Below are positions 16,928-25,334 of a stretch of 64,000 nucleotides of DNA, in pieces. The DNA comes from Pseudonocardia sp. EC080619-01. GTDB taxonomy: Bacteria; Actinomycetota; Actinomycetes; Mycobacteriales; Pseudonocardiaceae. Position numbers and translations under genes: made by a program. The stretch's first letter is position 1, and each line of letters opens with the position of its first letter. The stretch is taken from positions 5,874,501-5,938,500 of the forward strand of contig NZ_CP012184.1 in NCBI RefSeq assembly GCF_001420995.1, given 5' to 3'. The notes beneath the pieces are model-generated. The model saw only the letters and a program-made list of their open reading frames with translations, ran no database searches and was not told where the DNA came from.

Positions 16928-17955
16928 CGCCCGACGAGCTGCTGGAGGCGGCCTCGGCCGCGCTCCTGTTCTCCCTGCCGGTGCTGGTCGTCGGGGGGAT
17001 CGTGCTGAGGATGCTGCGGCGGCGCTCGCTCACCGCGGCGATCGTCGCGCTCGTGCTGGTCCCGCTGCTCGCCACGCTCAGCGGGGTGGTCGGGGTGAGC
17101 GGGTTCATGTTCACCCCCCAGCTCGGCGACGTGCTCCTCGCCTGCCTGGTCGTGACCGTGATCGTGGTGCCGGCGGGCACGCTGTTCGGGCGCACCCTGG
17201 CGCGGGAGGCCCTCTGGCAGCACGAGGCCCGGGACGCCGAACGCCGCTCCGAACGGTCCCGCCGCGAGCTGGTCGCCGGCATGAGCCACGACCTGCGTTC
17301 GCCGCTCGCCGGGATCGGGGCGCTGGCCGACTCGGTGCTCGACGGGATCGTGCACCGGCCGGACGAGGTGCAGGACTACGTACGGCGGATCCAGAGCGAG
17401 ACGCGGCGGATGACGGACATGGTCGAGGACCTGTTCCAGCTCTCCCGCGCCACGTCGGGAACCCTGCAGCTGAGGCTGCGGCAGATCCCGCTCGCCGAGA
17501 TCGCCTCCGACGCCGTGGCCGCCGAGGCGGTCGTCGCCCGTGCCACCGGGGTCGACGTCCAGGCGATCGCGCCCGAGGACTGGCCGCTGGTGCACGCCAG
17601 CGACGCCGATCTCGCCCGGGTGGTGCGCAACGTGGTGGCCAACGCCGTCCGGCACACCCCGGCCGGAGGCTCCGTCGTGCTCACCGCCGGTGGCCGCGAG
17701 GGTGGTCTCGCGTGGCTGCGGGTCGACGACGAGTGCGGCGGGATCCCGCCGCAGGACCTCGGCCGGATCTTCGACGTCGGCTACCGCGGTACCGGTGCCC
17801 GGACACCCGGTGCGGACGGCGGAGCGGGGCTGGGCCTGGCCATCGCGCGCGGCCTGATGGGCGCACAGAACGGTGGGATCAGCGTCGTCAACAACGGGCC
17901 GGGATGCCGCGCCGAGCTGACCCTGCCGACCGCACCTTCTCCCAGGAACGCCTGA
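16924..17955 (+). CDS. Sensor histidine kinase
   Basis: A 343-residue kinase with two or three N-terminal membrane helices (LLFSLPVLVVGGIVL, AAIVALVLVPLLATLSGVVG, DVLLACLVVTVIVVPAG) and almost no extracellular sensor loop, so it may sense the membrane. The phospho-acceptor His lies in MSHDLRSPL near residue 121. The ATPase domain has VVANAVRHTP (N box) and GGAGLGLAIARGL (G2 box). The start ATG 16924 overlaps the regulator stop. It is the cognate kinase of the preceding response regulator. Confidence 0.94.
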   Translation: MTPDELLEAASAALLFSLPVLVVGGIVLRMLRRRSLTAAIVALVLVPLLATLSGVVGVSGFMFTPQLGDVLLACLVVTVIVVPAGTLFGRTLAREALWQHEARDAERRSERSRRELVAGMSHDLRSPLAGIGALADSVLDGIVHRPDEVQDYVRRIQSETRRMTDMVEDLFQLSRATSGTLQLRLRQIPLAEIASDAVAAEAVVARATGVDVQAIAPEDWPLVHASDADLARVVRNVVANAVRHTPAGGSVVLTAGGREGGLAWLRVDDECGGIPPQDLGRIFDVGYRGTGARTPGADGGAGLGLAIARGLMGAQNGGISVVNNGPGCRAELTLPTAPSPRNA

Positions 17956-18115
17956 CAGGCCGGGGCCCGCGCGCGCCCATGGAACACCCGGCCACGGCAG
18001 GAAGAAGTCTCCCTCTGGGGAAGCGAGGACACTCACACTACCCGACACCCTGCGTATCAAGATTCGTCGTATTCGATCACGGTGTGGCCGTGTTGAGGGC
18101 GTCGGAGCTGCTGGC

Positions 18116-19627
18116 TTAGCGGTCGTCGAGGCGGCGGCCGGCGTAGCGAGCCCATGGTTCGGCGGCCTTCTCTGCGTGGAGGAAGGCGACGTGGGAGCTG
18201 TAGCCGAACGCTTCCGCGACGAGCGATGGTGGGCATTCGAGTACGAGTTCGCCGATGGCCCGGTTGCGTGCTCCTCGAAGGTTGATGCCGAGGTCGCGGA
18301 GATGGCTCATTACTGTGTTCGGATGTAGGTGCTGGCCTGCGAGAGTGCTGGGAAACAGCCACGGACTGTCTGGGCCGCCGCCGGTTCGTAAGTTGGGTCG
18401 GTCGGCGAGGTGGTCGCGTAGGAGTTGGGCGAAGGGTTCCGGAACGTCGGTCGGCCGCTGCCCGAGAATGATGCTCATGCCATTCGGGTCGTCGTTGATG
18501 TGGTTGCTGGGGAGGGCTGCGATCTTGACCAGGGGTTGTGCATAGAGTAGTAGCAGTATTCCGGCGACGCGGTAGGGGAGCGATTCGCTGCTGCCGGTCA
18601 GTAGTTCGTGGATCCAGGCCAGTCGTTGGTCCTGACTGAGCGATGGGCTCGTTCGTGGTGATCGGTGTGGCACGGTAACTCGTGTGTTGATTCGTCTGTT
18701 CTTCGCCACGACGAAGAAGGTTCGAATGTAGGATCTTGTGGTCGGGCCCGACGAGAGCCACTCATCGATGTCAGGTTGGGTGCAGGTCGCGGCGGTGCGC
18801 TGGTAAGTATCGTGGAGCCACGTCAAGAATTTGATGGTTTCTGTGATTTCTTGCTTTGCTGAATGAACTGGGCCGCGGGTGGACGTACCGGTAGACGCCT
18901 TAGCGCGGATGCGGCGAAGATGATGCCAGTTGACGAACAGCTCGACCGGTTGGCGCACGTCCTCGGGCAAACCGTCGAGTTTGGTGTCGATCCAGCGCTC
19001 GAAACGATGCAGGTGCATATCTCGGGACGGCAAGACGCCACGGTTCTCCAGGACTGCCCGGAGATGATCGGTGGTCCGGCCGGGAATTGTGTCGAGGCCC
19101 TCGTGGGAAAGTGGAATCGACCCGTCACCGAGTGCTCGCAGGAGCGCTTCGACCTTCTTGGACCGCTTCCACACGATGATTGATTCGGGCCGTTCGACTC
19201 TGCAGAGCACGTCGACGAGGGCGATGAGCTCATCAGGGCTGGGCTGCCCACCGAGAAGGTCGTGGAGGTCGTCGCGTAGGGCGCAGCGAGCGCAGTGCGT
19301 CCTGCGGTAGTGCCCGGCCTCGTCGCCGCAGCGCTGGCAGTGGAAGTCGTCGTCGATGCCGGCGCAGGGTGCGCACCTCGGTTGCCCCGAGTCAGGCGGA
19401 TCAGGCGGCGGGCCGGGAAGAAGGCGCTGTTGGCCGCAGGTGGGGCAGGTTCCGTGGGTGTGGATCGCGTCGAACCAGCAGACGAAACAGATCCGCCCCT
19501 CCGGCCATGTGGCCTGCAGTCGAGTGGTCTGCCGATGGCAGCGTGCACAGGTGTACTCGCCGGTTGCGAGTCGTTTCCGTCCGCGTTGTGCCGAGCGAGG
19601 GGACAGGCCACTCGGCTCCGGATCCAT
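18116..19627 (-). CDS. Zinc-ribbon protein with a degenerate tyrosine-recombinase domain
   Basis: A 503-residue protein. Its first 140 residues carry six CxxC pairs (CARC, CFVC, CPTC, CAPC, CQRC, CARC), enough for three zinc ribbons. The C-terminal half resembles a phage integrase catalytic domain: ILLLLYAQPL, then LHPNTVMSHLRDLGINLRGARNRA and a final FGYSSHVAFLHAE...WARYAG. The usual first catalytic Arg and the HxxR histidine are not obvious, so it may be a DNA-binding accessory rather than an active recombinase. It starts 14 bp after the XRE gene, with GAGGAC as the ribosome site. AT content is clearly higher than in neighbouring genes. Confidence 0.75.
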   Translation of the reverse strand: MDPEPSGLSPRSAQRGRKRLATGEYTCARCHRQTTRLQATWPEGRICFVCWFDAIHTHGTCPTCGQQRLLPGPPPDPPDSGQPRCAPCAGIDDDFHCQRCGDEAGHYRRTHCARCALRDDLHDLLGGQPSPDELIALVDVLCRVERPESIIVWKRSKKVEALLRALGDGSIPLSHEGLDTIPGRTTDHLRAVLENRGVLPSRDMHLHRFERWIDTKLDGLPEDVRQPVELFVNWHHLRRIRAKASTGTSTRGPVHSAKQEITETIKFLTWLHDTYQRTAATCTQPDIDEWLSSGPTTRSYIRTFFVVAKNRRINTRVTVPHRSPRTSPSLSQDQRLAWIHELLTGSSESLPYRVAGILLLLYAQPLVKIAALPSNHINDDPNGMSIILGQRPTDVPEPFAQLLRDHLADRPNLRTGGGPDSPWLFPSTLAGQHLHPNTVMSHLRDLGINLRGARNRAIGELVLECPPSLVAEAFGYSSHVAFLHAEKAAEPWARYAGRRLDDR

Positions 19628-19641
19628 CGCTGTCCTCGGTG

Positions 19642-19974
19642 TTACTCGTCGAGGATGTTCGCGCGGCGGGGGCGGAGCGTGCGGTTGAGGTCGACGACAT
19701 TGGCCGGGTTGGTCGTGCCGGTCTTGCGTGCCCGTGCGTCGGTGGCCGTCACCGTGAGTAGGTCATCGGGGCGACAATCGAAGATGTCGCAGATCGCGGC
19801 GATGAGCTGCAGAGATACTCGCTCGGGGCGCTGGTTGACCAGCCGATAGACCTGCGGACGCGACAGCGTGATGTCGCGTTCTGCGAGCAGCGGGATGAGC
19901 TCGGTCGTGTTGTGCAGACCTCGCGCGGCCATGAGCTCGGCCAGGCGCCACGTGTAGTCGACTTTGCGTCTCAT
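19642..19974 (-). CDS. XRE-type helix-turn-helix regulator
   Basis: A 110-residue protein with a Cro/CI-like helix-turn-helix from residue 17 to 70 (LHNTTELIPLLAERD, TLSRPQVYRLVNQRPERVS, IAAICDIFDCRPDDLL) and a basic tail (RTLRPRRANIL). ATG 19974 overlaps the integrase stop as ATGA. It sits between an active integrase and a zinc-ribbon partner and may regulate the module or act as a directionality factor (inference). Confidence 0.88.
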   Translation of the reverse strand: MRRKVDYTWRLAELMAARGLHNTTELIPLLAERDITLSRPQVYRLVNQRPERVSLQLIAAICDIFDCRPDDLLTVTATDARARKTGTTNPANVVDLNRTLRPRRANILDE

Positions 19975-21077
19975 GGTGTTCGGTCCTCGGTTCTGCGTGC
20001 GAGCGCGTCAGTGACCGTGCGGTCCAGAGCCCCGCGGAGTGTGGACCGACGGAACTCGTCAGACGTGAACTGGTAGATCCCTGTGGTGGAAGCGTACTCA
20101 TGCCCCATCTGGTCCTGGACGAACCGCGGATCCCAGCCCGCCTCGAGCAGGTGGGTGGCATACGAGCGACGAAACGAGTGGATGTCGACGCCGTCGGCGA
20201 AACCGAGGTCTTCGCAGTACCGACGCAACCGTCTGAGCAGAGTCGACTCGACGACAAGACCGCCGCGTTCGCTGGGGAACAGGTCGAGTGTGTCGGGTTC
20301 GCCGCGGCCGTTGACCAGCCAATCGTCGAGGATTTCGGGCGTCCATCGCCACACGGTGAGAACGCTGCGGCCCTTGTTCGGGGAGGCGCGCCGAGCCTTG
20401 CCGTAACGGACCTTGCAGACCCCGAACCGCCCGAACTCTCGCGCGTGCGGGTTACGTGCGAAATCAATGGTCTGCAGGTGGCGCAGCTCGTTGAACCGAA
20501 GGCCGTAGGCGTAGGCCGTCTTCATCATGACGGCGTCGCGGAAGGCTGGCTTCCAGCCCTTACGACCGGACGCACCGATCCGCTCGACCTGCTGATCAGC
20601 ATGCAGAAACAGCGCGTCTAGTTCTTCGCGCGTGTACGGCCGCTTGGTCGGCCGGCCATCGTAGGCCTGAACGTGGGGAGCGGTGTTCCATTCAAAGAAG
20701 ACCTGCGCTGGATGAGTACCGAAGTACTGCTCGCAGACGCGGTCCCACCCGTAGTCGGGGTTACTGATATAACTGGAAAACGCGCGTAACGCCGAGTGAT
20801 AACCTCGCAATGTCGAATGGCTCACGTGCTTGACCGAGCGCAGGTCAGCCGAGAACTCCTCGACCATCACGGGCGTCCAGTTCCACGGATCCTCATTCAC
20901 GTGAGCGATGAAACGCTGCACACAGCGCAACCGCTGCTCGATGGTGGAGAACTGGAGATTGCGAGACAGTTGCTGGTTGCGCCAGCCTTCGAGCATCAGC
21001 TGCTGCACCTGCTCGGCCGGCCGCAGGACCGGGATCGACCGCACCAGCCGGATCCGGCCGGACCCATCAAGCTGCAT
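19971..21077 (-). CDS. Tyrosine recombinase/integrase
   Basis: A 368-residue integrase with an N-terminal SAM-like core-binding domain (residues 25-125) and a complete catalytic set: Arg194 in YGLRFNELRHL, His300 and Arg303 in HSFRRSYATHL, His326 in MGHEYAS and nucleophile Tyr335 in TTGIYQF. It cuts and rejoins DNA through a phosphotyrosine link. The ATG at 21077 is preceded by GGGAGGTGCG. No tRNA gene is seen near it, so the att site, if any, is intergenic. It is the first gene of a three-gene coupled module. Confidence 0.93.
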   Translation of the reverse strand: MQLDGSGRIRLVRSIPVLRPAEQVQQLMLEGWRNQQLSRNLQFSTIEQRLRCVQRFIAHVNEDPWNWTPVMVEEFSADLRSVKHVSHSTLRGYHSALRAFSSYISNPDYGWDRVCEQYFGTHPAQVFFEWNTAPHVQAYDGRPTKRPYTREELDALFLHADQQVERIGASGRKGWKPAFRDAVMMKTAYAYGLRFNELRHLQTIDFARNPHAREFGRFGVCKVRYGKARRASPNKGRSVLTVWRWTPEILDDWLVNGRGEPDTLDLFPSERGGLVVESTLLRRLRRYCEDLGFADGVDIHSFRRSYATHLLEAGWDPRFVQDQMGHEYASTTGIYQFTSDEFRRSTLRGALDRTVTDALARRTEDRTP

Positions 21078-21693
21078 CGCACCTCCCGACGACCCGTTGC
21101 ATCTGATGATTCAACGATGCATCCGGTGAGACGTCAAGGGTGTCGCTGCAGGTCAGCCCGAAACCTGAACGGAGGCCTATCAGCAACGTACGGCACGGTC
21201 AACCCCGCAGATCGACGCCGACACGACCACGCGAACAGCAGGCCTGTCGCAGGTCAGACCCCTCGTCGCGACCTGCCTCGGCCGACAGGACGGGAGACGG
21301 GCAGTTGATTCATCTGATGCGATACGCAGCCCCTCGACTGTCATAACGTGCATTATCGGTTCGACATCAGGGGAGTTCCGAGTGCCCCGGGGCGTGCTCT
21401 CGTTCCCGCCGGTGTCGCCGGCCGCCGGCCCTTCGCACGGATGTGATCCCGACATCGAGGACTCAGCGATCGCCGGGTTGCCGTGTCCGTTCGTCGTCGG
21501 CGCGATGCACTGAGGGCCGCAGCCCATGGCATCCGTTCAGTCGCCGTCACAGGCGTCCGTGAGGTCCGACGGCCGACCGGACTCGGCCACGGCTTGCCCT
21601 GAGGGCGGATCCCCCGCTCGCTCGGCGTCATGCGCCGGCCGCGATAACTGTCATAATTCCTTGGTGTCGCCGATCCTGGTGGTCGTGCCGACG
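21078..21693. other. Gene-free upstream region of the integrase module
   Basis: No convincing gene is visible in these 616 bp. The first 250 bp contain two 19-bp near-identical sequences in inverted orientation (annotated separately). The 10-mer ACTGTCATAA occurs at 21337-21346 and again, directly repeated, at 21647-21656. The region is AT-richer near the repeats, as expected for a promoter or recombination site. Confidence 0.5.
21096..21322. repeat. Inverted 19-bp repeats upstream of the integrase (candidate recombinase sites)
   Basis: TTGCATCTGATGATTCAAC at 21097-21115 and the complement of 21304-21322 match at 16 of 19 positions. Both contain the near-palindrome CATCtGATG or its complement. 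The first copy also belongs to a second inverted pair, GTTGCATC (21096-21103) and GATGCATC (21116-21123), with a 12-bp spacer, which resembles a tyrosine-recombinase core site. The 8-mer TGCGTATC at 18051-18058, at the far end of the module, reappears inverted at 21321-21328. No target duplication was established. Confidence 0.45.
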
Positions 21694-22914
21694 TCACTGA
21701 TCCACGACGGTCTGTCCCCGCGGTTCGAGGTCTGTCAGTGCGCGGGAGGCGAGAACGACGGCGAGGATCATCAGCCAGGCACCCACCAGCGCGAGGGCCG
21801 CCGCTGTCGGTGATCCGTACTCGGCGACGATCCCGGCCACGGCGATCCCGGCGGGTGCGGCGACCTGCAGGAGGGCGTTCTGCAGGCTGAGCACCCGGCC
21901 ACGGGTCTGCTCGGGTGTGCGCTCGGCCTGCAGGACCCCGACCACCGCGCCCTGCAGGGCGTTGGTGAGACCGAGCAGGGCGGCCCCGGCGAGGACCACC
22001 AGCGGTGAGATCAGGGTCGCCATCGTCAGGAACCCGACGGTGGTTCCGGTCAGTGCGGTGGCCATCCAGAACCGCCGGGTCCTGCGGGTACCGATCCCGG
22101 CGTAGACGCTGGTCCCGGCGAGCATGCCGACGGCGAGGGCGGTGAGGACGAACCCGAGCAGGTCGGGGCGTTCGATGACGCTGAAGTACAGGGGCAGGAT
22201 CAGGCCCTGCAGCCCGCCGACGACGGTCGCGAGTCCGACGGTGAGTCCGACGGTGCCGGTGAGGAACCTGCTGCGGCGCAGTACTGCTGCGCCGGCGGTG
22301 AGCTGTGTCCACACCGGTTCCCGCTCAGCGCCTCGGGTGTCGATGCGGCCGAACCGGTGCGGGACCAGTGCCGTGAGCAGCGCGGCGGTCACCGACGTGG
22401 CGGCGACGAGCAGGAGCACGGTGCTCCCCTCGAACAGGGCGAGCAGCGTGCCGGCGGCGGCGGGACCGATCACCAGTGCCATCGACGTCATGGACTGGCG
22501 GAGTCCGACCACGCGTTCCAGTCGCATGCCGCTGTGGCGGGCCACGGCGGGGACCAGGATCTCGCGTGCGGTCATGCCGGGGACGTCGCCGAAGGAGCCG
22601 ATGATCGCCAGCGCGATGAACCACGACAGGTTCAGTCCCCACAGCAGGTCGACCAGTGGGATGGCGGCCACTGCTGCGGCGGAGATGATGTCGGCGATGA
22701 TCGAGAAGTTCCTGCGGTTGTAGCGGTCCAGCACGACGCCGGCGGAGAGACCGACGATCACCGCGGGGACGGCCGTCGCCGCCGAGACGGCGCTGACGCC
22801 GAGCGGGCTGCCGGTGGTCTGCAGGACGATCAGCGGTAGCGCGACCGCAGCGAGTCCGTTGCCGAGCAGGCTCAGGAAGTGGGCGCCGAGGTAGGCGATC
22901 ACGACGGGTGGCAT
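21694..22914 (-). CDS. MFS exporter (MFS_3, macrolide/enterobactin efflux-like)
   Basis: A 406-residue transporter with about twelve membrane helices and the family landmark LDRYNRRNFSIIADIISAAA after the second helix. The central loop is basic (RFGRIDTRGAEREPV). MFS_3 proteins export drugs or siderophores by proton antiport. ATG 22914 is chosen over the GTG two codons earlier; neither has a strong ribosome site. It stands alone between the integrase module and an unknown gene, so its substrate cannot be deduced. Confidence 0.85.
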   Translation of the reverse strand: MPPVVIAYLGAHFLSLLGNGLAAVALPLIVLQTTGSPLGVSAVSAATAVPAVIVGLSAGVVLDRYNRRNFSIIADIISAAAVAAIPLVDLLWGLNLSWFIALAIIGSFGDVPGMTAREILVPAVARHSGMRLERVVGLRQSMTSMALVIGPAAAGTLLALFEGSTVLLLVAATSVTAALLTALVPHRFGRIDTRGAEREPVWTQLTAGAAVLRRSRFLTGTVGLTVGLATVVGGLQGLILPLYFSVIERPDLLGFVLTALAVGMLAGTSVYAGIGTRRTRRFWMATALTGTTVGFLTMATLISPLVVLAGAALLGLTNALQGAVVGVLQAERTPEQTRGRVLSLQNALLQVAAPAGIAVAGIVAEYGSPTAAALALVGAWLMILAVVLASRALTDLEPRGQTVVDQ

Positions 22915-23208
22915 GAGCACAGCAGAAACCCTGACGTCGCGTCGTGGTCAAGTGCGCGCGGTGGGCACGTGCAGTCCTGGCCGGCGATGCCGGGTTCGGG
23001 ATCGCGCGGTGGCATGGTGCGCCGGATCGACGATTCGGTCGGCTCCGGTCGTGGCGCCGGACCAGGTCAGGTCGGACACTCGACCTCGTGCCACCGGTCG
23101 GATCGTCCGTGATTGGACGGATCACAGTGATGGTGTCGCGCGATCACCGTGATGCCAGAGATATCGTCGGCGACTGCTACTCCATCGACGTATGTAGGAG
23201 GTCTCGCG

Positions 23209-23730
23209 GTGGCTGAGGACGACGTGTCCACCATGCCGACATCGATTCAGGGTGAGCAGCAGGCCGAGGCCGGTTACGTCCGGGCCTCGGACGCCGATGT
23301 GGACCTGTACGTCGACCGGGTCTCCGACGAGGTGCTGGCGTGCCGTGAACGGGGACGTCATCTGTTCCCGACCATCCGCGAGGCCGGTATCCATTTCACC
23401 GGTGTCGACGACGACGGTCTGCTGCTGCGGCGGTTGACCTGCACGTGCTGCACGCTGGCGGTGCGGGTGGAGAAGTGGGAGGGGGCCCGTCGTCGCGGTC
23501 AGCGCACGCGGTTCCATCGGGTCGCCTCGTCTCTGGAGTACCGCACCGGAGCCGAGGGGCAGACCTATCTGGCTCCGTCCGGTCGCGGTCACATGACTCC
23601 TCGCCAGATCGGTGACTCCGTGGCGTCGAAGGCGCTGGCCGGTCAGACCGTCGCAGCATTGCGCAAGAGCGCTGCGCGGGCGGCGGCCGAGAGCGCTCGA
23701 GCGACCGGGACCAGCACGAAGACCGGCTGA
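23209..23730 (+). CDS. Conserved hypothetical protein with a CTCC motif
   Basis: A 173-residue protein. The GTG at 23209 follows AGGAGG at 9 bp and is preferred to the in-frame ATG at 23149. A compact central part (residues 35-125) contains LRRLTCTCCTLAVRVEKWEG, where CTCC could bind metal, and SSLEYRTGAEGQTYLAPSGRGHMTPRQIG. The tail is Ala/Arg-rich and likely disordered or DNA-binding. No family is recognised. It is 55 bp upstream of an Lsr2-like gene and may be transcribed with it. Confidence 0.6.
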   Translation: MAEDDVSTMPTSIQGEQQAEAGYVRASDADVDLYVDRVSDEVLACRERGRHLFPTIREAGIHFTGVDDDGLLLRRLTCTCCTLAVRVEKWEGARRRGQRTRFHRVASSLEYRTGAEGQTYLAPSGRGHMTPRQIGDSVASKALAGQTVAALRKSAARAAAESARATGTSTKTG

Positions 23731-23785
23731 ATCGCGCCGGGCTCAGTGCGCGGTTTCAGCTCCATGTGATCGAGGGAGGCACCGT

Positions 23786-24184
23786 ATGGGGATCCGGCAG
23801 ATCCGCTACTGCGATGTGAGCGGCGTCGAGGACGACGTCGAGTCGCACGAGATTCATATCGACCAGATGCGGATCGAGATCGACCTCGCAGGTGCGGAGT
23901 ACCGCAAGCTCCTCACCGCACTGCGACCGTATGTCGACGCCGGTCGGGTCGAGGCGTCCGCGCCGGCGTCGGTTCCGGACCGCGGCGGCCCGCGCCGCGA
24001 GGGTGACCGGAGGCCTCCGACGCGCACCGGACTCTCCGCGGCCGAGCGGGAACAGGTGCGCCAGTGGGCCGAGTCCAAGGATCTCCCGGTTCCGGCGAAC
24101 AACCGGTTCAAACGATCGCTGATCGAGCAGTGGCGCCGGGAGACCGGTGGGGGCGGACAGGGGTCGGAGGTCTCCACGAGCTGA
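23786..24184 (+). CDS. Lsr2-like nucleoid-associated protein
   Basis: A 132-residue protein. The N-terminal half (RQIRYCDVSGVEDDVESHEI, MRIEIDLAGAEYRKLLTALR) matches the Lsr2 oligomerisation beta-sheet and helix. A proline/arginine linker follows, and the C-terminal helix pair is LSAAEREQVRQWAESKDLPV then ANNRFKRSLIEQW. Classical Lsr2 has an RGR hook for AT-rich minor grooves there; this one has NNRFKR, so binding preference may differ. ATG 23786 is preceded by GAGGGAGG. Lsr2 proteins silence foreign AT-rich DNA, and this copy lies close to an integrase module. Confidence 0.82.
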   Translation: MGIRQIRYCDVSGVEDDVESHEIHIDQMRIEIDLAGAEYRKLLTALRPYVDAGRVEASAPASVPDRGGPRREGDRRPPTRTGLSAAEREQVRQWAESKDLPVPANNRFKRSLIEQWRRETGGGGQGSEVSTS

Positions 24185-24456
24185 GGCGGACACACGCCCC
24201 TCCCCTGGTTCGGCCGTCGGTTCGTGTTCCGTGTCGGCCTGCGGCACCGACTCCGTGCCGGTCGCGGATCGGCCGGGCCGCACCCGGATCCCCCGTCCAT
24301 CGATCGGCACCGATGGTCGACCGGTCTTGACCGTGCCGCTGCGGCACGGTGTTCGCTGCGCTCATGTCACGGCACGGTGCACCCCTCACGTCCGGGAAGA
24401 GCGGGCGAGGCGTACCCACCGGCCTGCCCACCATGATCGACCACAGGAGGAACACG

Positions 24457-25177
24457 ATGACAGCGCTCACCGTGCTCGCGGACCAGGGCGGACACGCCGG
24501 TCTCACCTACACCATCGACTTCCGGCCCACCGGCGCACTGGCCACGCTCTGGCTCGAAGCCGGCCGTTCGGTCCGGGCCGAGGCGGGCGCGATGGTGGCC
24601 ATGAGCCGTGAGATCGACCTGACCACCGAGCTCGAAGGTGGTTTGTGGAGCGCGATGAAGCGCTCCGCGGGTGGACGCTCGGCATCGGTGTCGACCTTCA
24701 CCGCTCAGGACGGTCGAGGCAGGCTGCTGCTCGCCCCGCCGGCCCCCCGGCGACCTGGTCGCCGCCGCACTGAGCGGGAACTCCTACGACATCGCCGGTC
24801 ACGCCTACCTCGCCGCTACCGAGGACGTCGCGGTCGATACCCAGTGGGGCGGCGCCAAGGCCTTCTTCGCCTCCGACAACGCCCTGGTCGTGCGCGCCAG
24901 TGGTGACGGGGTGGTGTTCCTGAGCGCGTTCGGCGCGCTGCTCCCCCAGGAGCTCGCGGCGGGCGAGACCCTGATCGTCGACACCGGCCACCTGGTCGCC
25001 TGGGACTCGTCGATGCAGTACCAGGTCCGCAAGGCGGCCAAGAGCGCATGGAAGTCGATGACCTCGGGTGAGGGGCTGGTCGCCGAGTTCACCGGGCCCG
25101 GGAACCTGCTGCTGCAGTCGCGCAACCTTCAGGCCCTCGCCGACGCGTTGAAGCCGCACCTGCCGGCCAAGGGCTGA
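24457..25177 (+). pseudogene. AIM24/TIGR00266-family protein split by a frameshift
   Basis: The start (ATG 24457, AGGAGG at 6 bp) gives FRPTGALATLWLEAGRSVRA and EAGAMVAMS, the usual N-terminus of this family. The frame then leaves the fold after RGRLLLAPPAP. From about 24750 a second frame continues with GDLVAAALSGNSYDIAG, WGGAKAFFAS, VDTGHLVAW and the proper C-terminus ending at 25177. Removing one C from the six-C run at 24743-24748 joins both halves into LAPPAPGDLVAAAL. It is therefore either a real +1 slippage mutation or a sequencing error. The family's role is unclear; it forms a beta-helix-like domain. Confidence 0.85.
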
Positions 25178-25334
25178 GCCGGTCCGCTCCGCTCTGCCGC
25201 GCCGTGCGGCCGATGAGACCGACGTCGTGAGGGGCAAGAACGGGACCCGCCCGGCCGCAGCGCGTCCAGCTGTCGTCCTCCGGGCGTGGTGGATTCCGCA
25301 TCGGCATACACGGCTCCTGCCCCGTCGGCGCCGG

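Noticed and set aside
21353-22312. A minus-strand frame near the integrase and the MFS gene
   Set aside because: Its translation is almost all Arg/Thr/Pro/Ala. It overlaps the clear MFS gene and shows no start signal.
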